A DNA stretch of 64,000 nt from CAZMMV01 sp964637035 (GTDB lineage: Bacteria; Bacillota; Clostridia; Tissierellales; Tissierellaceae). The position numbers and the translations under genes were made by a program. This document shows, in pieces, positions 43,933 to 52,506 of this stretch. The notes beneath the pieces were generated by a model, which worked only from the letters and a program-made list of their open reading frames with translations, was not told the origin of the DNA and did no database searches. The stretch lies in assembly GCA_964637035.1 (NCBI GenBank), contig CAZWTU010000002.1, forward strand, positions 69,638-133,637, in the 5' to 3' direction. Position 1 is the stretch's first letter. Each line of letters begins with the position of its first letter.

Positions 43933-45111
43933 ATGGGAATGTATATATATATGGACAATGCAGCTACTACGCCAGTTAAAAAAGAAGTTTTAGATGAAAT
44001 GATACCTTTTTTTACAGAAAAATATGGAAATCCTTCATCTGTTTATTCATTGGCAAGTCAATCTAAAAAAATATTAGAAGATTCAAGAGAAAAGATTGGA
44101 AATATTATTGGAGCAAAACAAAGAGAAATTTATTTTACAGGAAGTGGATCAGAAGGAGATAACTGGGCTATAAAAGGTATAGCTTATGGAAACAAAGACA
44201 AGGGAAATCATATTATAACTACTAAAATAGAACATCATGCAGTTCTTCATACATGCGAATATTTAGAAAAAAAGGGCTTTGAAGTAACTTATTTAGATGT
44301 TGATGAATATGGACTTATAGATTTAGAAGATTTAAAGAATGCAATAACAGATAAAACCATACTTATATCAATTATTTTTGCAAACAATGAAATAGGCACT
44401 ATACAGCCTATTAAGGAAATAGGTGAAATCGCTAAGGAAAAGGGAATATACTTCCATACTGATGCTGTACAGGCAATAGGCCATATAGAAATTGATGTTA
44501 ATGAATTAAATATAGACCTATTATCTATGGCAGCACATAAATTTTATGGTCCTAAGGGCATTGGCGCTTTATATATAAGGCAAGGAACAAAGATAGACTC
44601 CCTTATTACAGGTGGAGGACAAGAAAGAAATAAAAGAGCAGGTACTGAAAATGTACCAGCTATAGTTGGTATGGCAAAGGCTATTGAATTGGCTTATGAA
44701 AACCTAGAAGAGAAAAATGAAAAATTAATTAGATTAAGAGATAGTTTAATAGAAAAGATTAGGTCTAAGATAGGATATACAAAGTTAAACGGACATCCTA
44801 CTAAAAGATTACCAAACAATGTAAATATATCATTTAACTTTATTGAAGGTGAATCCTTACTTCTTAGTTTGGATATGGTTGGTGTGTCTGGTTCAAGTGG
44901 TTCTGCATGTACATCAGGGACCTTAGACCCATCTCACGTATTGTTAGCTATAGGCCTTCCTCATGAAATAGCTCATGGGTCTTTAAGATTAAGTTTAGGT
45001 GACTTTAATACAGAAGAAGAAATAGATTATATAGTGGAAAATCTTATTATAATAGTAGATAGATTAAGGCAAATGTCTCCACTATATGAAGAAATCAAGG
45101 AGGGGAAATAA
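43933..45111 (+). CDS. iscS: Cysteine desulfurase
   Basis: 392 residues of fold-type I PLP enzyme. The PLP lysine is K203, preceded by H202 in SMAAHKFYGPKGIG. The persulfide cysteine is C326 in the SGSSGSACTSGTLDPSHVLLA loop, characteristic of the IscS/NifS group I type. Removes sulfur from cysteine for Fe-S assembly on IscU. The iscU start follows the stop immediately. Confidence 0.96.
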   Translation: MGMYIYMDNAATTPVKKEVLDEMIPFFTEKYGNPSSVYSLASQSKKILEDSREKIGNIIGAKQREIYFTGSGSEGDNWAIKGIAYGNKDKGNHIITTKIEHHAVLHTCEYLEKKGFEVTYLDVDEYGLIDLEDLKNAITDKTILISIIFANNEIGTIQPIKEIGEIAKEKGIYFHTDAVQAIGHIEIDVNELNIDLLSMAAHKFYGPKGIGALYIRQGTKIDSLITGGGQERNKRAGTENVPAIVGMAKAIELAYENLEEKNEKLIRLRDSLIEKIRSKIGYTKLNGHPTKRLPNNVNISFNFIEGESLLLSLDMVGVSGSSGSACTSGTLDPSHVLLAIGLPHEIAHGSLRLSLGDFNTEEEIDYIVENLIIIVDRLRQMSPLYEEIKEGK

Positions 45112-45531
45112 ATGTATTCTGAAAAAGTAATGGAACATTTTCAAAACCCAAGAAATGTAGGGGAAATTCCAAATGCTGATGGAGTTGGAGAAGTTGGCAA
45201 TGCAAGATGTGGAGATATTATGAAAATGTATCTTAAAATAAAAGACAATGTAATAGAAGATGTAAAATTTAAAACTTTTGGATGTGGCTCAGCTATTGCT
45301 TCATCAAGTATGGCAACAGAATTGATTAAGGGAAAAACCATTGATGAAGTAATGACTATAACAAATAGATCTGTAGTCGAAGCCTTAGATGGACTTCCGC
45401 CGGTCAAGGTACATTGTTCTGTATTGGCAGAGCAGGCTATTAAGGCAGCATTATTAGATTATTCTGCTAAGTCAGGAGTTCATATAGAAGGCTTGGAAGA
45501 TGTAAATTTTGACGATCCACATGATCATTAG
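45112..45531 (+). CDS. iscU: Fe-S cluster scaffold protein IscU/NifU-like
   Basis: 139 residues. The three cluster-binding cysteines are C33 (NARCGDIM), C58 (FGCGSAIASSS) and C102 (HCSVLAEQAIKAAL). It accepts sulfur from IscS and assembles [2Fe-2S] clusters. The LPPVK recognition motif for the Hsp70 chaperone is present just before C102 (GLPPVKVHCS). Last gene of the isc operon. Confidence 0.95.
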   Translation: MYSEKVMEHFQNPRNVGEIPNADGVGEVGNARCGDIMKMYLKIKDNVIEDVKFKTFGCGSAIASSSMATELIKGKTIDEVMTITNRSVVEALDGLPPVKVHCSVLAEQAIKAALLDYSAKSGVHIEGLEDVNFDDPHDH

Positions 45532-45652
45532 ATTTAAAAAAAATGAAAATTATATAATATATACTATAATTTGTTAGATTATTATCTTTCTTTGGTGACA
45601 ATATATAATATAGATACAATTAATTATACTAAAGAGAGGAAGAGAAAATATA

Positions 45653-45817
45653 ATGTTTAAAAATAGAGGTAAGAGCACAGCTATAATGGGCACGATAATA
45701 GGTGCATCTATGGGTATAATAATTGGCACACAAATGACACCTATGAATAGAAGAAAAATAATGAGAAAAGCAAGAAGAGCAACAGAAAGTTTGAAGGATG
45801 GATTGGATTCCTGGTAA
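45653..45817 (+). CDS. Small YtxH-like membrane-associated protein
   Basis: 54 residues, too short for routine calling but convincing: RBS AGAGAGGAAGAG, an ATG start, a short hydrophobic glycine-rich segment (AIMGTIIGASMGIIIGTQM) and a basic amphipathic tail (NRRKIMRKARRATESLKDGLDSW). This is the layout of small YtxH/DUF-type envelope proteins. A terminator follows 4 bp after the stop. Function unknown. A longer frame on the opposite strand here looks like a shadow. Confidence 0.75.
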   Translation: MFKNRGKSTAIMGTIIGASMGIIIGTQMTPMNRRKIMRKARRATESLKDGLDSW

Positions 45818-45820
45818 AAG

Positions 45821-45844
45821 AAGGCAGCATTTGCTGCCTTTTTC
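45821..45844 (+). terminator. Terminator after the small YtxH-like gene
   Basis: An 8-9-bp GC-rich stem (AAGGCAGC / GCTGCCTT) with a four-base loop followed by TTTTT. Confidence 0.9.
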
Positions 45845-45862
45845 AAAAAAAGGGGTGAATAA

Positions 45863-47047
45863 ATGATCCCAGCATCATTTTTAAACAAAAGTTTAGCAGC
45901 ATTACTAATTCTATTGTTAATGTTAATAATCTATTACCTAATAAACATAGGCAATGGATTTATTCCAGAAAAGAAAAAAATAAAATTGAAAGACAAAAGA
46001 ATCCTAATAATAATTATAAGCTTATTAGGTGTATTTGGTTTTTTTTATTTTTTGAAAAGATATTCTATTTTATCCGATACCTTTTACACTATTATTTTTT
46101 CAGCAATACTAGCGTATCTATTTAATCCAATAATCAATTATTTTGAAAAGAAAAATATAAAAAGAATATATGGTGTGCTTATTTTATACTTAATAATATT
46201 AGCAGTAATCTTTATATTAGCATTTTTAGTTATTCCAAGATCAGGTAGAGAGATAAAAAAATTAGCAATTTATATGCCTAAATATCTAAAAAGTATATCC
46301 AGTTTTATAGATAATATATATAACAAATACTATTCAACTATTGGTGGACTACCTCCAATTTTCCAAGGAGTTCAACAGGTAATTATGGAAAACATTGTAG
46401 GTCTAGAAGACATGATAGTAAATGGATTAAAATCTTTTATGTCCGGCGTAATAAGCACTTTTTCAAAACTTATATCTTTAATTTTGACTCCAATATTAAC
46501 ATTATATTTTTTAGCTGACAAAGAATATTTCATAAAAAAAATAAAGAAGTTAATCCCATCTAAGCATAAAGAAAAAAGCTTAGAATTGTTTAAAAGAATT
46601 GATATTTCCCTTTCTAAATTTGTTAGGGGGAAAATAATTTTAGCTATTTTCGTTGGTGTAGCAATCACTATATCTTTGCTAATTTTAGGTGTAGATTTTG
46701 CAGTATTTATAGGTATTATTACAGCTTTAGCAGATGTTGTACCTTACATAGGACCATTTTTAGGATTCGTACCAGCAGTATTTTTTGCATTCTTAAGTAG
46801 TCCCACTAAAGCAATATGGGTATCTATATTATTTGTACTTATCCAATGGATAGAAAACAATATACTTGCCCCAAAAATTATAGGTGATACAACGGGTATA
46901 CATCCAGTTTTAATATTACTTTCAATTATAGTAGGCGGAGGTGTTTTTGGAGTATTGGGTATGATATTAGCAGTACCAGCAGTATCTATTTCTATTATTT
47001 TATTTGACTTTTTTACCAATGAATTTAGGGAAACGGGTGGTAAATAA
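45863..47047 (+). CDS. AI-2E family transporter (PerM/YtvI-like)
   Basis: 394 residues with about eight hydrophobic segments. Typical AI-2E segments are FSAILAYLFNPIINYFEKK, ITALADVVPYIGPFLGFVPAVFFAFL and GDTTGIHPVLILLSIIVGGGVFGVLGMILAVPAVS. Some family members are Na+/H+ antiporters, and the quorum-signal role applies to only a few, so the substrate is open. RBS AAAGGGGTG. It begins 18 bp after the terminator of the small gene. Confidence 0.88.
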   Translation: MIPASFLNKSLAALLILLLMLIIYYLINIGNGFIPEKKKIKLKDKRILIIIISLLGVFGFFYFLKRYSILSDTFYTIIFSAILAYLFNPIINYFEKKNIKRIYGVLILYLIILAVIFILAFLVIPRSGREIKKLAIYMPKYLKSISSFIDNIYNKYYSTIGGLPPIFQGVQQVIMENIVGLEDMIVNGLKSFMSGVISTFSKLISLILTPILTLYFLADKEYFIKKIKKLIPSKHKEKSLELFKRIDISLSKFVRGKIILAIFVGVAITISLLILGVDFAVFIGIITALADVVPYIGPFLGFVPAVFFAFLSSPTKAIWVSILFVLIQWIENNILAPKIIGDTTGIHPVLILLSIIVGGGVFGVLGMILAVPAVSISIILFDFFTNEFRETGGK

Positions 47048-47064
47048 TCTTGTGGCCTAAAATA

Positions 47065-47093
47065 TTGACAAATGCTTAATATTAAATTATAAT
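47065..47093 (+). promoter_or_regulatory. Consensus sigma-A promoter of alaS
   Basis: TTGACA (47065-47070), a 17-bp spacer and TATAAT (47088-47093). The transcript should start near 47100, upstream of a terminator-like palindrome. Confidence 0.9.
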
Positions 47094-47117
47094 TTAAATA
47101 TAACTTAGAAGAAATAC

Positions 47118-47142
47118 AGTCCCTAGATCTAGGGACTTTTTG
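47118..47142 (+). terminator. Terminator-like palindrome in the alaS leader
   Basis: A perfect 20-bp palindrome, AGTCCCTAGATCTAGGGACT (47118-47137), is followed by TTTTT. It could end the upstream transporter transcript, but it lies downstream of the alaS promoter, so it would also act on alaS transcripts. Similar direct repeats TAACTTAGA flank it (47101-47109 and 47163-47171). Confidence 0.75.
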
Positions 47143-47181
47143 TAATATTTTATAAGTAAATCTAACTTAGAGGTGAGTAAA

Positions 47182-49806
47182 ATGAAGAAAATGGGATTAC
47201 ATGAAATAAGAAAAGAATTTTTAGATTTTTTCCAAGAAAAAAATCATTTAATTGCTCCAAGTTTTTCTTTGATACCTAAAAATGATAAATCACTTTTATT
47301 AGTAGGGGCAGGTATGGCTCCATTAAAAAGATATTTTACAGGAGAAGCAACTCCACCTGAAAATAGAATGGCAACATGCCAAAAATGCATTAGAACTGGA
47401 GACATTGAAAACGTTGGTAAAACTGACAGACATGCTACATTTTTTGAAATGTTAGGAAATTTTTCCTTTGGAGATTATTTTAAAAAGGAAGCCTGTGAAT
47501 GGGCTTGGGAGTTTTTAACTAAAAATTTAGAAATAAAGAAAGAGGATCTTTGGGTAACAATATACTTAGATGACGATGAAGCTTGCCAGATTTGGAAAGA
47601 AAATATAGGAGTGCCTGAAGATAAAATTGTAAGACTTGGTAAAGAGGATAACTTTTGGGAATTGGAAGTAGGACCATCTGGACCATGCTCAGAAATATAC
47701 GTTGATAGAGGCGCTGAATATGGATGTGGGTCTCATGATTGCAAACCTGGATGTGAATGTGATAGATTTATTGAAGTTTGGAACTTAGTATTTACTCAAT
47801 TCGATAAAGATGAAAATGGAGTATACAATCCATTACCTAACCCAAATATAGATACGGGAATGGGACTAGAAAGAGTTGCTGCTGTAATGGAAGGTGTAAA
47901 GACCATATTTGATACCCAAGCTTTAAAAGAAATAATAGAAAAAATAGAAGATATATCAAGAGCCAAATATGGTAACAATATAAAAGATGATACATCTATT
48001 AGGGTAATTACTGATCATAGTAGAGCTATGACTTTCCTTGTGTCTGATGGAGTCTTACCAAGCAATGAAGGAAGAGGATATATACTTAGAAGGATTATTC
48101 GCAGGGCAGCTAGGCACGGGAAACTCATTGGTATAAAAGAAGGCTTCTTAAGTGAAGTAGTCCAAGTTGTTATAGAATCTTGGAAAGTAGAATATCCTGA
48201 GATAAAAGAAAGAGAAGAACAAATAAAAAGGATAATTAAAGCTGAGGAAGATAAGTTCCAAGAAACTATTCATCAAGGTATAGATATCTTAGAAAACTAT
48301 ATAAAAGAAATGAATTTTAACAACGAAATTCAATTTGCTGGAGACAAGGCATTTAAACTGTATGATACTTATGGTTTTCCACTAGATTTAACTAAGGAAA
48401 TATTAGAGGAAAAGAATTTGACAGTAGATGAAGACAAGTTTAATGAATATATGGAAGAACAAAGAAATAGGGCAAGAAAAGCTAGAGATGAAAACAGTGG
48501 TTGGATATCAACAAGTTCAAGGGATTTATTTCAAGGACTTGAAACAGAATTTAAGGGTTATGAAGATTCTAGTATAGCAACAGAAGTAATAGGTCTATTT
48601 ATAGATAATAAGCCTAAAGAAACCCTGAACAAAGATGACGAGGGCATAATTATATTAAAGGAAACTCCTTTTTATGGTGAATCCGGTGGGCAAATAGGTG
48701 ATACTGGTATAATAGAGGGTAATGGATTTAAAGCTGCAGTCATAGATACTAAACATACAAAAGAGAATCATCTAATTCATGTAGTTAAGGTTATAGAAGG
48801 TAGGATAAATTTAAATGATAAAGTAGTTGCTATAATAAAAGATAGTAGAAGAAATGCTATTAGAAGAAATCATTCAGCTACACATCTTTTGCATAGGGCA
48901 TTAAAAGATGTATTGGGAGACCATGTAAACCAAGCTGGTTCTGTAGTAATGGACAATAGATTAAGATTTGATTTTACTCACTTTGAAGCTGTTACTAATG
49001 AAGAACTAAAGAAAATTGAAGAAATAGTTAATTCTAAGATATTAGACAATCTAGAAGTAACCACATTAGAAACCACATTGAAAAAAGCCCAGGATATGGG
49101 AGTAGTAGGACTATTTGAAGAAAAATATGGGGACCTAGTAAGAGTCCTTGTAATGGGAGATTATTCCATGGAATTGTGCGGGGGTACCCATGTTTCAAAT
49201 ACAGGAAATATTGGGATTTTCAAAATTATTTCTGAGTCAAGTATTGCTTCAGGCGTTAGAAGAATCGAGGCAATAACAGGAAGTGCATTATATGATTATA
49301 TAAATGATATCGAGAAAGATATTGAAGAAATATCTAATATAACAAAAACAAATAAAGACGGAATAGTAGAGAAAATAATAGCTTTAACCGAAGAGTTGAA
49401 AGAAAAAGAAAAAGAATTAGAAAAGATGAAATCTAAAATGTCTTCTGGTCTAGTAGATGAAATAATTCATATGAAAAAAGAAGTTAATGGAATCCCTGTT
49501 ATAAGTTCCAAAATAGATAATATGGATATGAGTGAACTAAGGAATTTGGGAGATGGATTAAAAAACAAGATAAAAGAAGGAATTATCGTATTAGGAAGTG
49601 TAAAAGATGGCAAAGTATATTTTGTCTCAATGGTAACACCAGGACTAGTGAAGAAGGGTATAAAAGCTGGGGATATAGTTAGACAGGTAGCTAAAGTTAC
49701 AGGAGGTTCCGGTGGTGGAAGGCCTGATATGGCACAAGCTGGTGGAAAAGATATTTCTAAAGTAGATGAGGCACTATCAATTGTATACAAATTAATTGAA
49801 GGGTAA
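47182..49806 (+). CDS. alaS: Alanyl-tRNA synthetase
   Basis: 874 residues from the ATG at 47182; GAGGTG lies 6 nt before it, and a GTG inside that site would add three residues. Class II catalytic core (MGLHEIRKEFLDFFQEKNH, FFEMLGNFSFGDYFK), editing-domain zinc ligands HSATHLLH and CGGTH, and the C-terminal DHHA1 domain ending GGSGGGRPDMAQAGGKD are all visible. Charges tRNA-Ala. Unlike asnS and leuS, it has no T-box. Confidence 0.97.
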   Translation: MKKMGLHEIRKEFLDFFQEKNHLIAPSFSLIPKNDKSLLLVGAGMAPLKRYFTGEATPPENRMATCQKCIRTGDIENVGKTDRHATFFEMLGNFSFGDYFKKEACEWAWEFLTKNLEIKKEDLWVTIYLDDDEACQIWKENIGVPEDKIVRLGKEDNFWELEVGPSGPCSEIYVDRGAEYGCGSHDCKPGCECDRFIEVWNLVFTQFDKDENGVYNPLPNPNIDTGMGLERVAAVMEGVKTIFDTQALKEIIEKIEDISRAKYGNNIKDDTSIRVITDHSRAMTFLVSDGVLPSNEGRGYILRRIIRRAARHGKLIGIKEGFLSEVVQVVIESWKVEYPEIKEREEQIKRIIKAEEDKFQETIHQGIDILENYIKEMNFNNEIQFAGDKAFKLYDTYGFPLDLTKEILEEKNLTVDEDKFNEYMEEQRNRARKARDENSGWISTSSRDLFQGLETEFKGYEDSSIATEVIGLFIDNKPKETLNKDDEGIIILKETPFYGESGGQIGDTGIIEGNGFKAAVIDTKHTKENHLIHVVKVIEGRINLNDKVVAIIKDSRRNAIRRNHSATHLLHRALKDVLGDHVNQAGSVVMDNRLRFDFTHFEAVTNEELKKIEEIVNSKILDNLEVTTLETTLKKAQDMGVVGLFEEKYGDLVRVLVMGDYSMELCGGTHVSNTGNIGIFKIISESSIASGVRRIEAITGSALYDYINDIEKDIEEISNITKTNKDGIVEKIIALTEELKEKEKELEKMKSKMSSGLVDEIIHMKKEVNGIPVISSKIDNMDMSELRNLGDGLKNKIKEGIIVLGSVKDGKVYFVSMVTPGLVKKGIKAGDIVRQVAKVTGGSGGGRPDMAQAGGKDISKVDEALSIVYKLIEG

Positions 49807-49850
49807 GTAGCAATAGGATTATAATACAATAAACTTTAGGAGGTGTTTCT

Positions 49851-50111
49851 ATGAATAATAGACTTAATGAAACTATGAAATTTGAACCACCAAAGGAAAA
49901 TGTAAAATCAGTTAAAGAAATAATTTTTTCAACCTTTGCCGCTTTAGAAGAAAAAGGGTATAATCCTGTTAACCAGGTAATAGGCTATATATTATCAGGA
50001 GATCCTACTTACATTACAAGTCATAAGGATGCAAGGTCTATAATATGCAATATAGAAAGAGATGAGTTGCTGGAAGAACTGATAAAATCTTATTTAAAGC
50101 ATAATCAATAA
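49851..50111 (+). CDS. ireB: IreB family regulatory phosphoprotein (YrzL, UPF0297)
   Basis: 86 residues. The family core TMKFEPPKENVKSVKEIIFSTFAALEEKGYNPVNQVIGYILSGDPTYITSHKDARSIICNIERDELLEELIKSYL is complete. IreB in Enterococcus is phosphorylated by the PASTA kinase IreK and affects cephalosporin resistance. In Firmicutes it is conserved beside alaS and ruvX, as here. The ATG stands behind TAGGAGGTG. Confidence 0.93.
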   Translation: MNNRLNETMKFEPPKENVKSVKEIIFSTFAALEEKGYNPVNQVIGYILSGDPTYITSHKDARSIICNIERDELLEELIKSYLKHNQ

Positions 50112-50136
50112 AGGACTTTTTAATCAATAAAATCAA

Positions 50137-50214
50137 TGTAAAATTTAAAGAAACATACAGTCTTATAATAGTATTGTTTCATTATTATAAGCCGTATGTT
50201 TCTTTAAATTACAA
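50137..50214. repeat. Long near-perfect inverted repeat between ireB and the reductase gene
   Basis: Outer arms of 16 bp (50143-50158 with 50194-50209) and inner arms of 9 bp (CTTATAATA 50162-50170 with TATTATAAG 50183-50191) are separated by only 3 and 2 unpaired bases. They close a 12-nt loop. No T run follows, so it is not a typical terminator. It could be an RNA processing signal, a barrier to read-through, or a small dispersed palindromic element. Confidence 0.8.
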
Positions 50215-50234
50215 TATAAGATAAGGTGAAATCA

Positions 50235-51182
50235 ATGGAAAGAGTAAATTTAGGAAACACAGATATTAAGGTATCAAGACTTTGTTTTGGTTCTTTGACC
50301 ATGACCCCATTCCAAGCTAATTTAAGTATAAAAGAAGGTGCTTATTTAATAGAATATGCATATAATAAGGGTATTAACTTTATTGATACAGCAGAAATTT
50401 ATGATAATTATGGCTATATAAAAACTGCCCTAAAAGGTATCAATAGACAAGATTTTGTTATAACAACTAAATCTTACGCATATACAAAAGAAATGGCAAA
50501 GGAAAGCTTAGACTTAGCATTGAAAGAACTGGATACAGACTATATAGACATAATGTTATTGCATGAACAAGAAAGCATTCATACTGTAAGAGGACATTTT
50601 GAAGCCATTGAATATTTTTTAAAAGAAAAGCAAAAAGGTAGAATTAGAGCCTTTGGAATATCTACACATAGGGTTTCAGGTGCTCTTGCAGTTAAGGACG
50701 TAAAGGAAATTGAAATAATTCATCCCATAATAAATAAATATGGTATAGGAATACAAGATGGAAATGTAGACGATATGATAAAGGCATTAAAAGAAATAAG
50801 CCAAATGGGAAAAGGGATTTATGCTATGAAACCTTTAGGTGGAGGACATCTTATAAGTGAGGCGGAATCAGCTTTTAATTACGTGAAATCAATAGAATAT
50901 ATTAATTCAATAGCTATAGGCATGCAATCAACAATTGAAATTGATGCAAACATAAGTCTGTTAAAAAATGGATACATACCAAAAGAATTAATTAGTAAGT
51001 TAAAAATCAAAAAAAGAAAATTAATTGTTGCTGATTATTGCATTGGGTGTGGTAATTGCATAGCAAGATGTAGGCAAAATGGAATAGAAATTATAAATGG
51101 GAAGGCTACTCCAAACGAAAATTGTATTTTATGTGGATATTGTGCTAGTGTTTGCCCTGAATTTTGTATTAAAGTAATTTAA
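50235..51182 (+). CDS. Aldo/keto reductase fused to a C-terminal 2[4Fe-4S] ferredoxin domain
   Basis: 315 residues from the ATG at 50235 (AAGGTGA 5 nt upstream). The TIM-barrel reductase carries the catalytic tetrad D51, Y56, K79, H110 (FIDTAEIYDNYG, ITTKS, MLLHE). The C-terminal ~45 residues hold two CxxCxxCxxxC motifs (CIGCGNCIARC and CILCGYCASVCP). Such fusions are common in anaerobes and may couple NAD(P)H and ferredoxin chemistry; the substrate is unknown. The gene interrupts the usual ireB-ruvX adjacency. Confidence 0.9.
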   Translation: MERVNLGNTDIKVSRLCFGSLTMTPFQANLSIKEGAYLIEYAYNKGINFIDTAEIYDNYGYIKTALKGINRQDFVITTKSYAYTKEMAKESLDLALKELDTDYIDIMLLHEQESIHTVRGHFEAIEYFLKEKQKGRIRAFGISTHRVSGALAVKDVKEIEIIHPIINKYGIGIQDGNVDDMIKALKEISQMGKGIYAMKPLGGGHLISEAESAFNYVKSIEYINSIAIGMQSTIEIDANISLLKNGYIPKELISKLKIKKRKLIVADYCIGCGNCIARCRQNGIEIINGKATPNENCILCGYCASVCPEFCIKVI

Positions 51183-51196
51183 GTTAGGAGAATTAT

Positions 51197-51610
51197 ATGG
51201 AAAGAATAATGGGATTAGATGTTGGAGATAAGACTATCGGAGTGGCTATATCGGATTTATTAGGATTGACAGCTCAGGGTTTAACCACCATAAGAAGAGA
51301 AAGCAAAGTAAAAGATTATCATGCATTGGAAGAAATAATGAAAGAATATGATATAAGAAAAGTTGTTGTAGGCTTACCTAAAAATATGAATGGAAGTATA
51401 GGACCACAAGGAGAAAAAACCATAAAATTTGCAGAAAAACTAAAAAATAAATTTGGAATAGAAATTATTTACCAAGATGAAAGACTTACTACAGTGGCAG
51501 CTGAGAAAATGTTAATATCAGGAGATGTAAGAAGAAAAAAAAGAAAAGAAGTTATAGATAAAGTTGCAGCAACATTTATATTACAAACTTACTTAGAAAT
51601 GAAATCTTGA
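51197..51610 (+). CDS. ruvX: Putative pre-16S rRNA nuclease / Holliday junction resolvase-like YqgF
   Basis: 137 residues of RNase H fold. The first catalytic aspartate is in MGLDVGDKTIGVAISD, the second acidic site in VVGLPKNMNGSIGPQ and YQDERLTT, and the last in VIDKVAATFILQTYL. YqgF/RuvX/YrrK processes the 5' end of 16S rRNA in E. coli; a recombination role was the older view. Conserved alaS-ireB-ruvX-DUF1292 neighbourhood. Confidence 0.93.
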   Translation: MERIMGLDVGDKTIGVAISDLLGLTAQGLTTIRRESKVKDYHALEEIMKEYDIRKVVVGLPKNMNGSIGPQGEKTIKFAEKLKNKFGIEIIYQDERLTTVAAEKMLISGDVRRKKRKEVIDKVAATFILQTYLEMKS

Positions 51611-51674
51611 TTTTCAAGATTAAGATATTATATAAAGGCTAAATAAAAATAACGAAGGAAGGGAGAATAGGAAA

Positions 51675-51926
51675 ATGGATGATAGAATAACTTTATTTGA
51701 TGAAGATGGAAATGAACAGGAGTTTCTTATATTGGCAAGCTTTGGACTAGATGATGATAATTATGCGGCATTGCTTCCAGCAGAGGATTTGGACAGCTCA
51801 ATATACATCTTAAGGATGGAAACTGATGATGAAGGAAATTTATTATTAATAGGTATAGATGATGATGAAGAGCTTGAAGACGCTATAAATGCATATGAAG
51901 AAATTCAAAGTGAAAATCTTCAATAG
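51675..51926 (+). CDS. DUF1292 family protein (YrzB-like)
   Basis: 83 residues, strongly acidic: MDDRITLFDEDGNEQEFLILASFGLDDDNYAALLPAEDLDSSIYILRMETDDEGN. This matches the DUF1292/YrzB family, which follows ireB and ruvX in Firmicutes. No biochemical function is known. RBS GAAGGAAGGGAG. Confidence 0.9.
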   Translation: MDDRITLFDEDGNEQEFLILASFGLDDDNYAALLPAEDLDSSIYILRMETDDEGNLLLIGIDDDEELEDAINAYEEIQSENLQ

Positions 51927-51955
51927 TTGACAAAAGTGTAAAATAGTAGTATTGT
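51927..51955 (+). promoter_or_regulatory. Candidate promoter of fur
   Basis: TTGACA (51927-51932), 17 bp and TATTGT (51950-51955). The -35 is perfect and the -10 is weak. No clear Fur box (GATAATGATAATCATTATC type) is visible near it. Confidence 0.55.
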
Positions 51956-51984
51956 TAAAATAGAATTGTTGAACGGGTGAGAAT

Positions 51985-52425
51985 ATGGATTCTAATAGAA
52001 TAAAGGAGATACTACAAAAAGAAGGCTTTAAGCTGACAAAGCAAAGGGAAGCCATATTAAAAGTTATTATTGATAATTCAGAGGGGCATTTAAGCTGTGA
52101 TGAAATATATCAAATTGTAACTGAAAAATCTCCAGACTTAGGTATTGCAACTGTTTATAGAACTTTGGAATTATTTGAAAAACTGGATATAGTCTATAGA
52201 TTAAATTTTGATGATGGATGCAGTAGGTATGAGCTTACTCCGGGAATAGAAGGTCATCAACACCATCATTTAATTTGTATGGACTGCGGTAAGGTTATCG
52301 AAGTAAAACTTGATTTGTTAGAATCATTAGAGGAGTCTATAGAAAGGGAAGAAAAGTTCACTATAGTAGATCATAATTTGAAATTTTATGGATATTGTGA
52401 AGAATGTAAAAATAAATCCCTATAG
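51985..52425 (+). CDS. fur: Fur family transcriptional regulator
   Basis: 146 residues. The DNA-binding domain has LTKQREAILKVIIDNSEGHLSCDEIY and LGIATVYRTLELFEKLDIV. The metal region has GHQHHHLICMDCGKVIEV and a second zinc pair CEEC near the C terminus. This fits Fur; PerR or Zur is possible, since the regulatory-site aspartate/histidine pattern does not settle the metal. RBS GGGTGAG. The last codons lie inside the terminator hairpin. Confidence 0.88.
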   Translation: MDSNRIKEILQKEGFKLTKQREAILKVIIDNSEGHLSCDEIYQIVTEKSPDLGIATVYRTLELFEKLDIVYRLNFDDGCSRYELTPGIEGHQHHHLICMDCGKVIEVKLDLLESLEESIEREEKFTIVDHNLKFYGYCEECKNKSL

Positions 52426-52438
52426 GGATTTATTTTTT
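52411..52438 (+). terminator. Terminator overlapping the end of fur
   Basis: The palindrome AATAAATCCC-TATA-GGGATTTATT is followed by TTTTT. The fur stop codon (52423-52425) lies in its loop. Confidence 0.9.
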
Positions 52439-52506
52439 GCTTAAATGGACTTAGTGAAGATTAAAAATCGAAATAATGGAAAACATAAAATAAAAGGAGA
52501 GTTGAT

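Noticed and set aside
45574..45888. 104-residue open frame antisense to the small YtxH-like gene
   Set aside because: Hydrophobic residues follow from reverse reading of ATA/ATT-rich codons; crosses the terminator and the next start.
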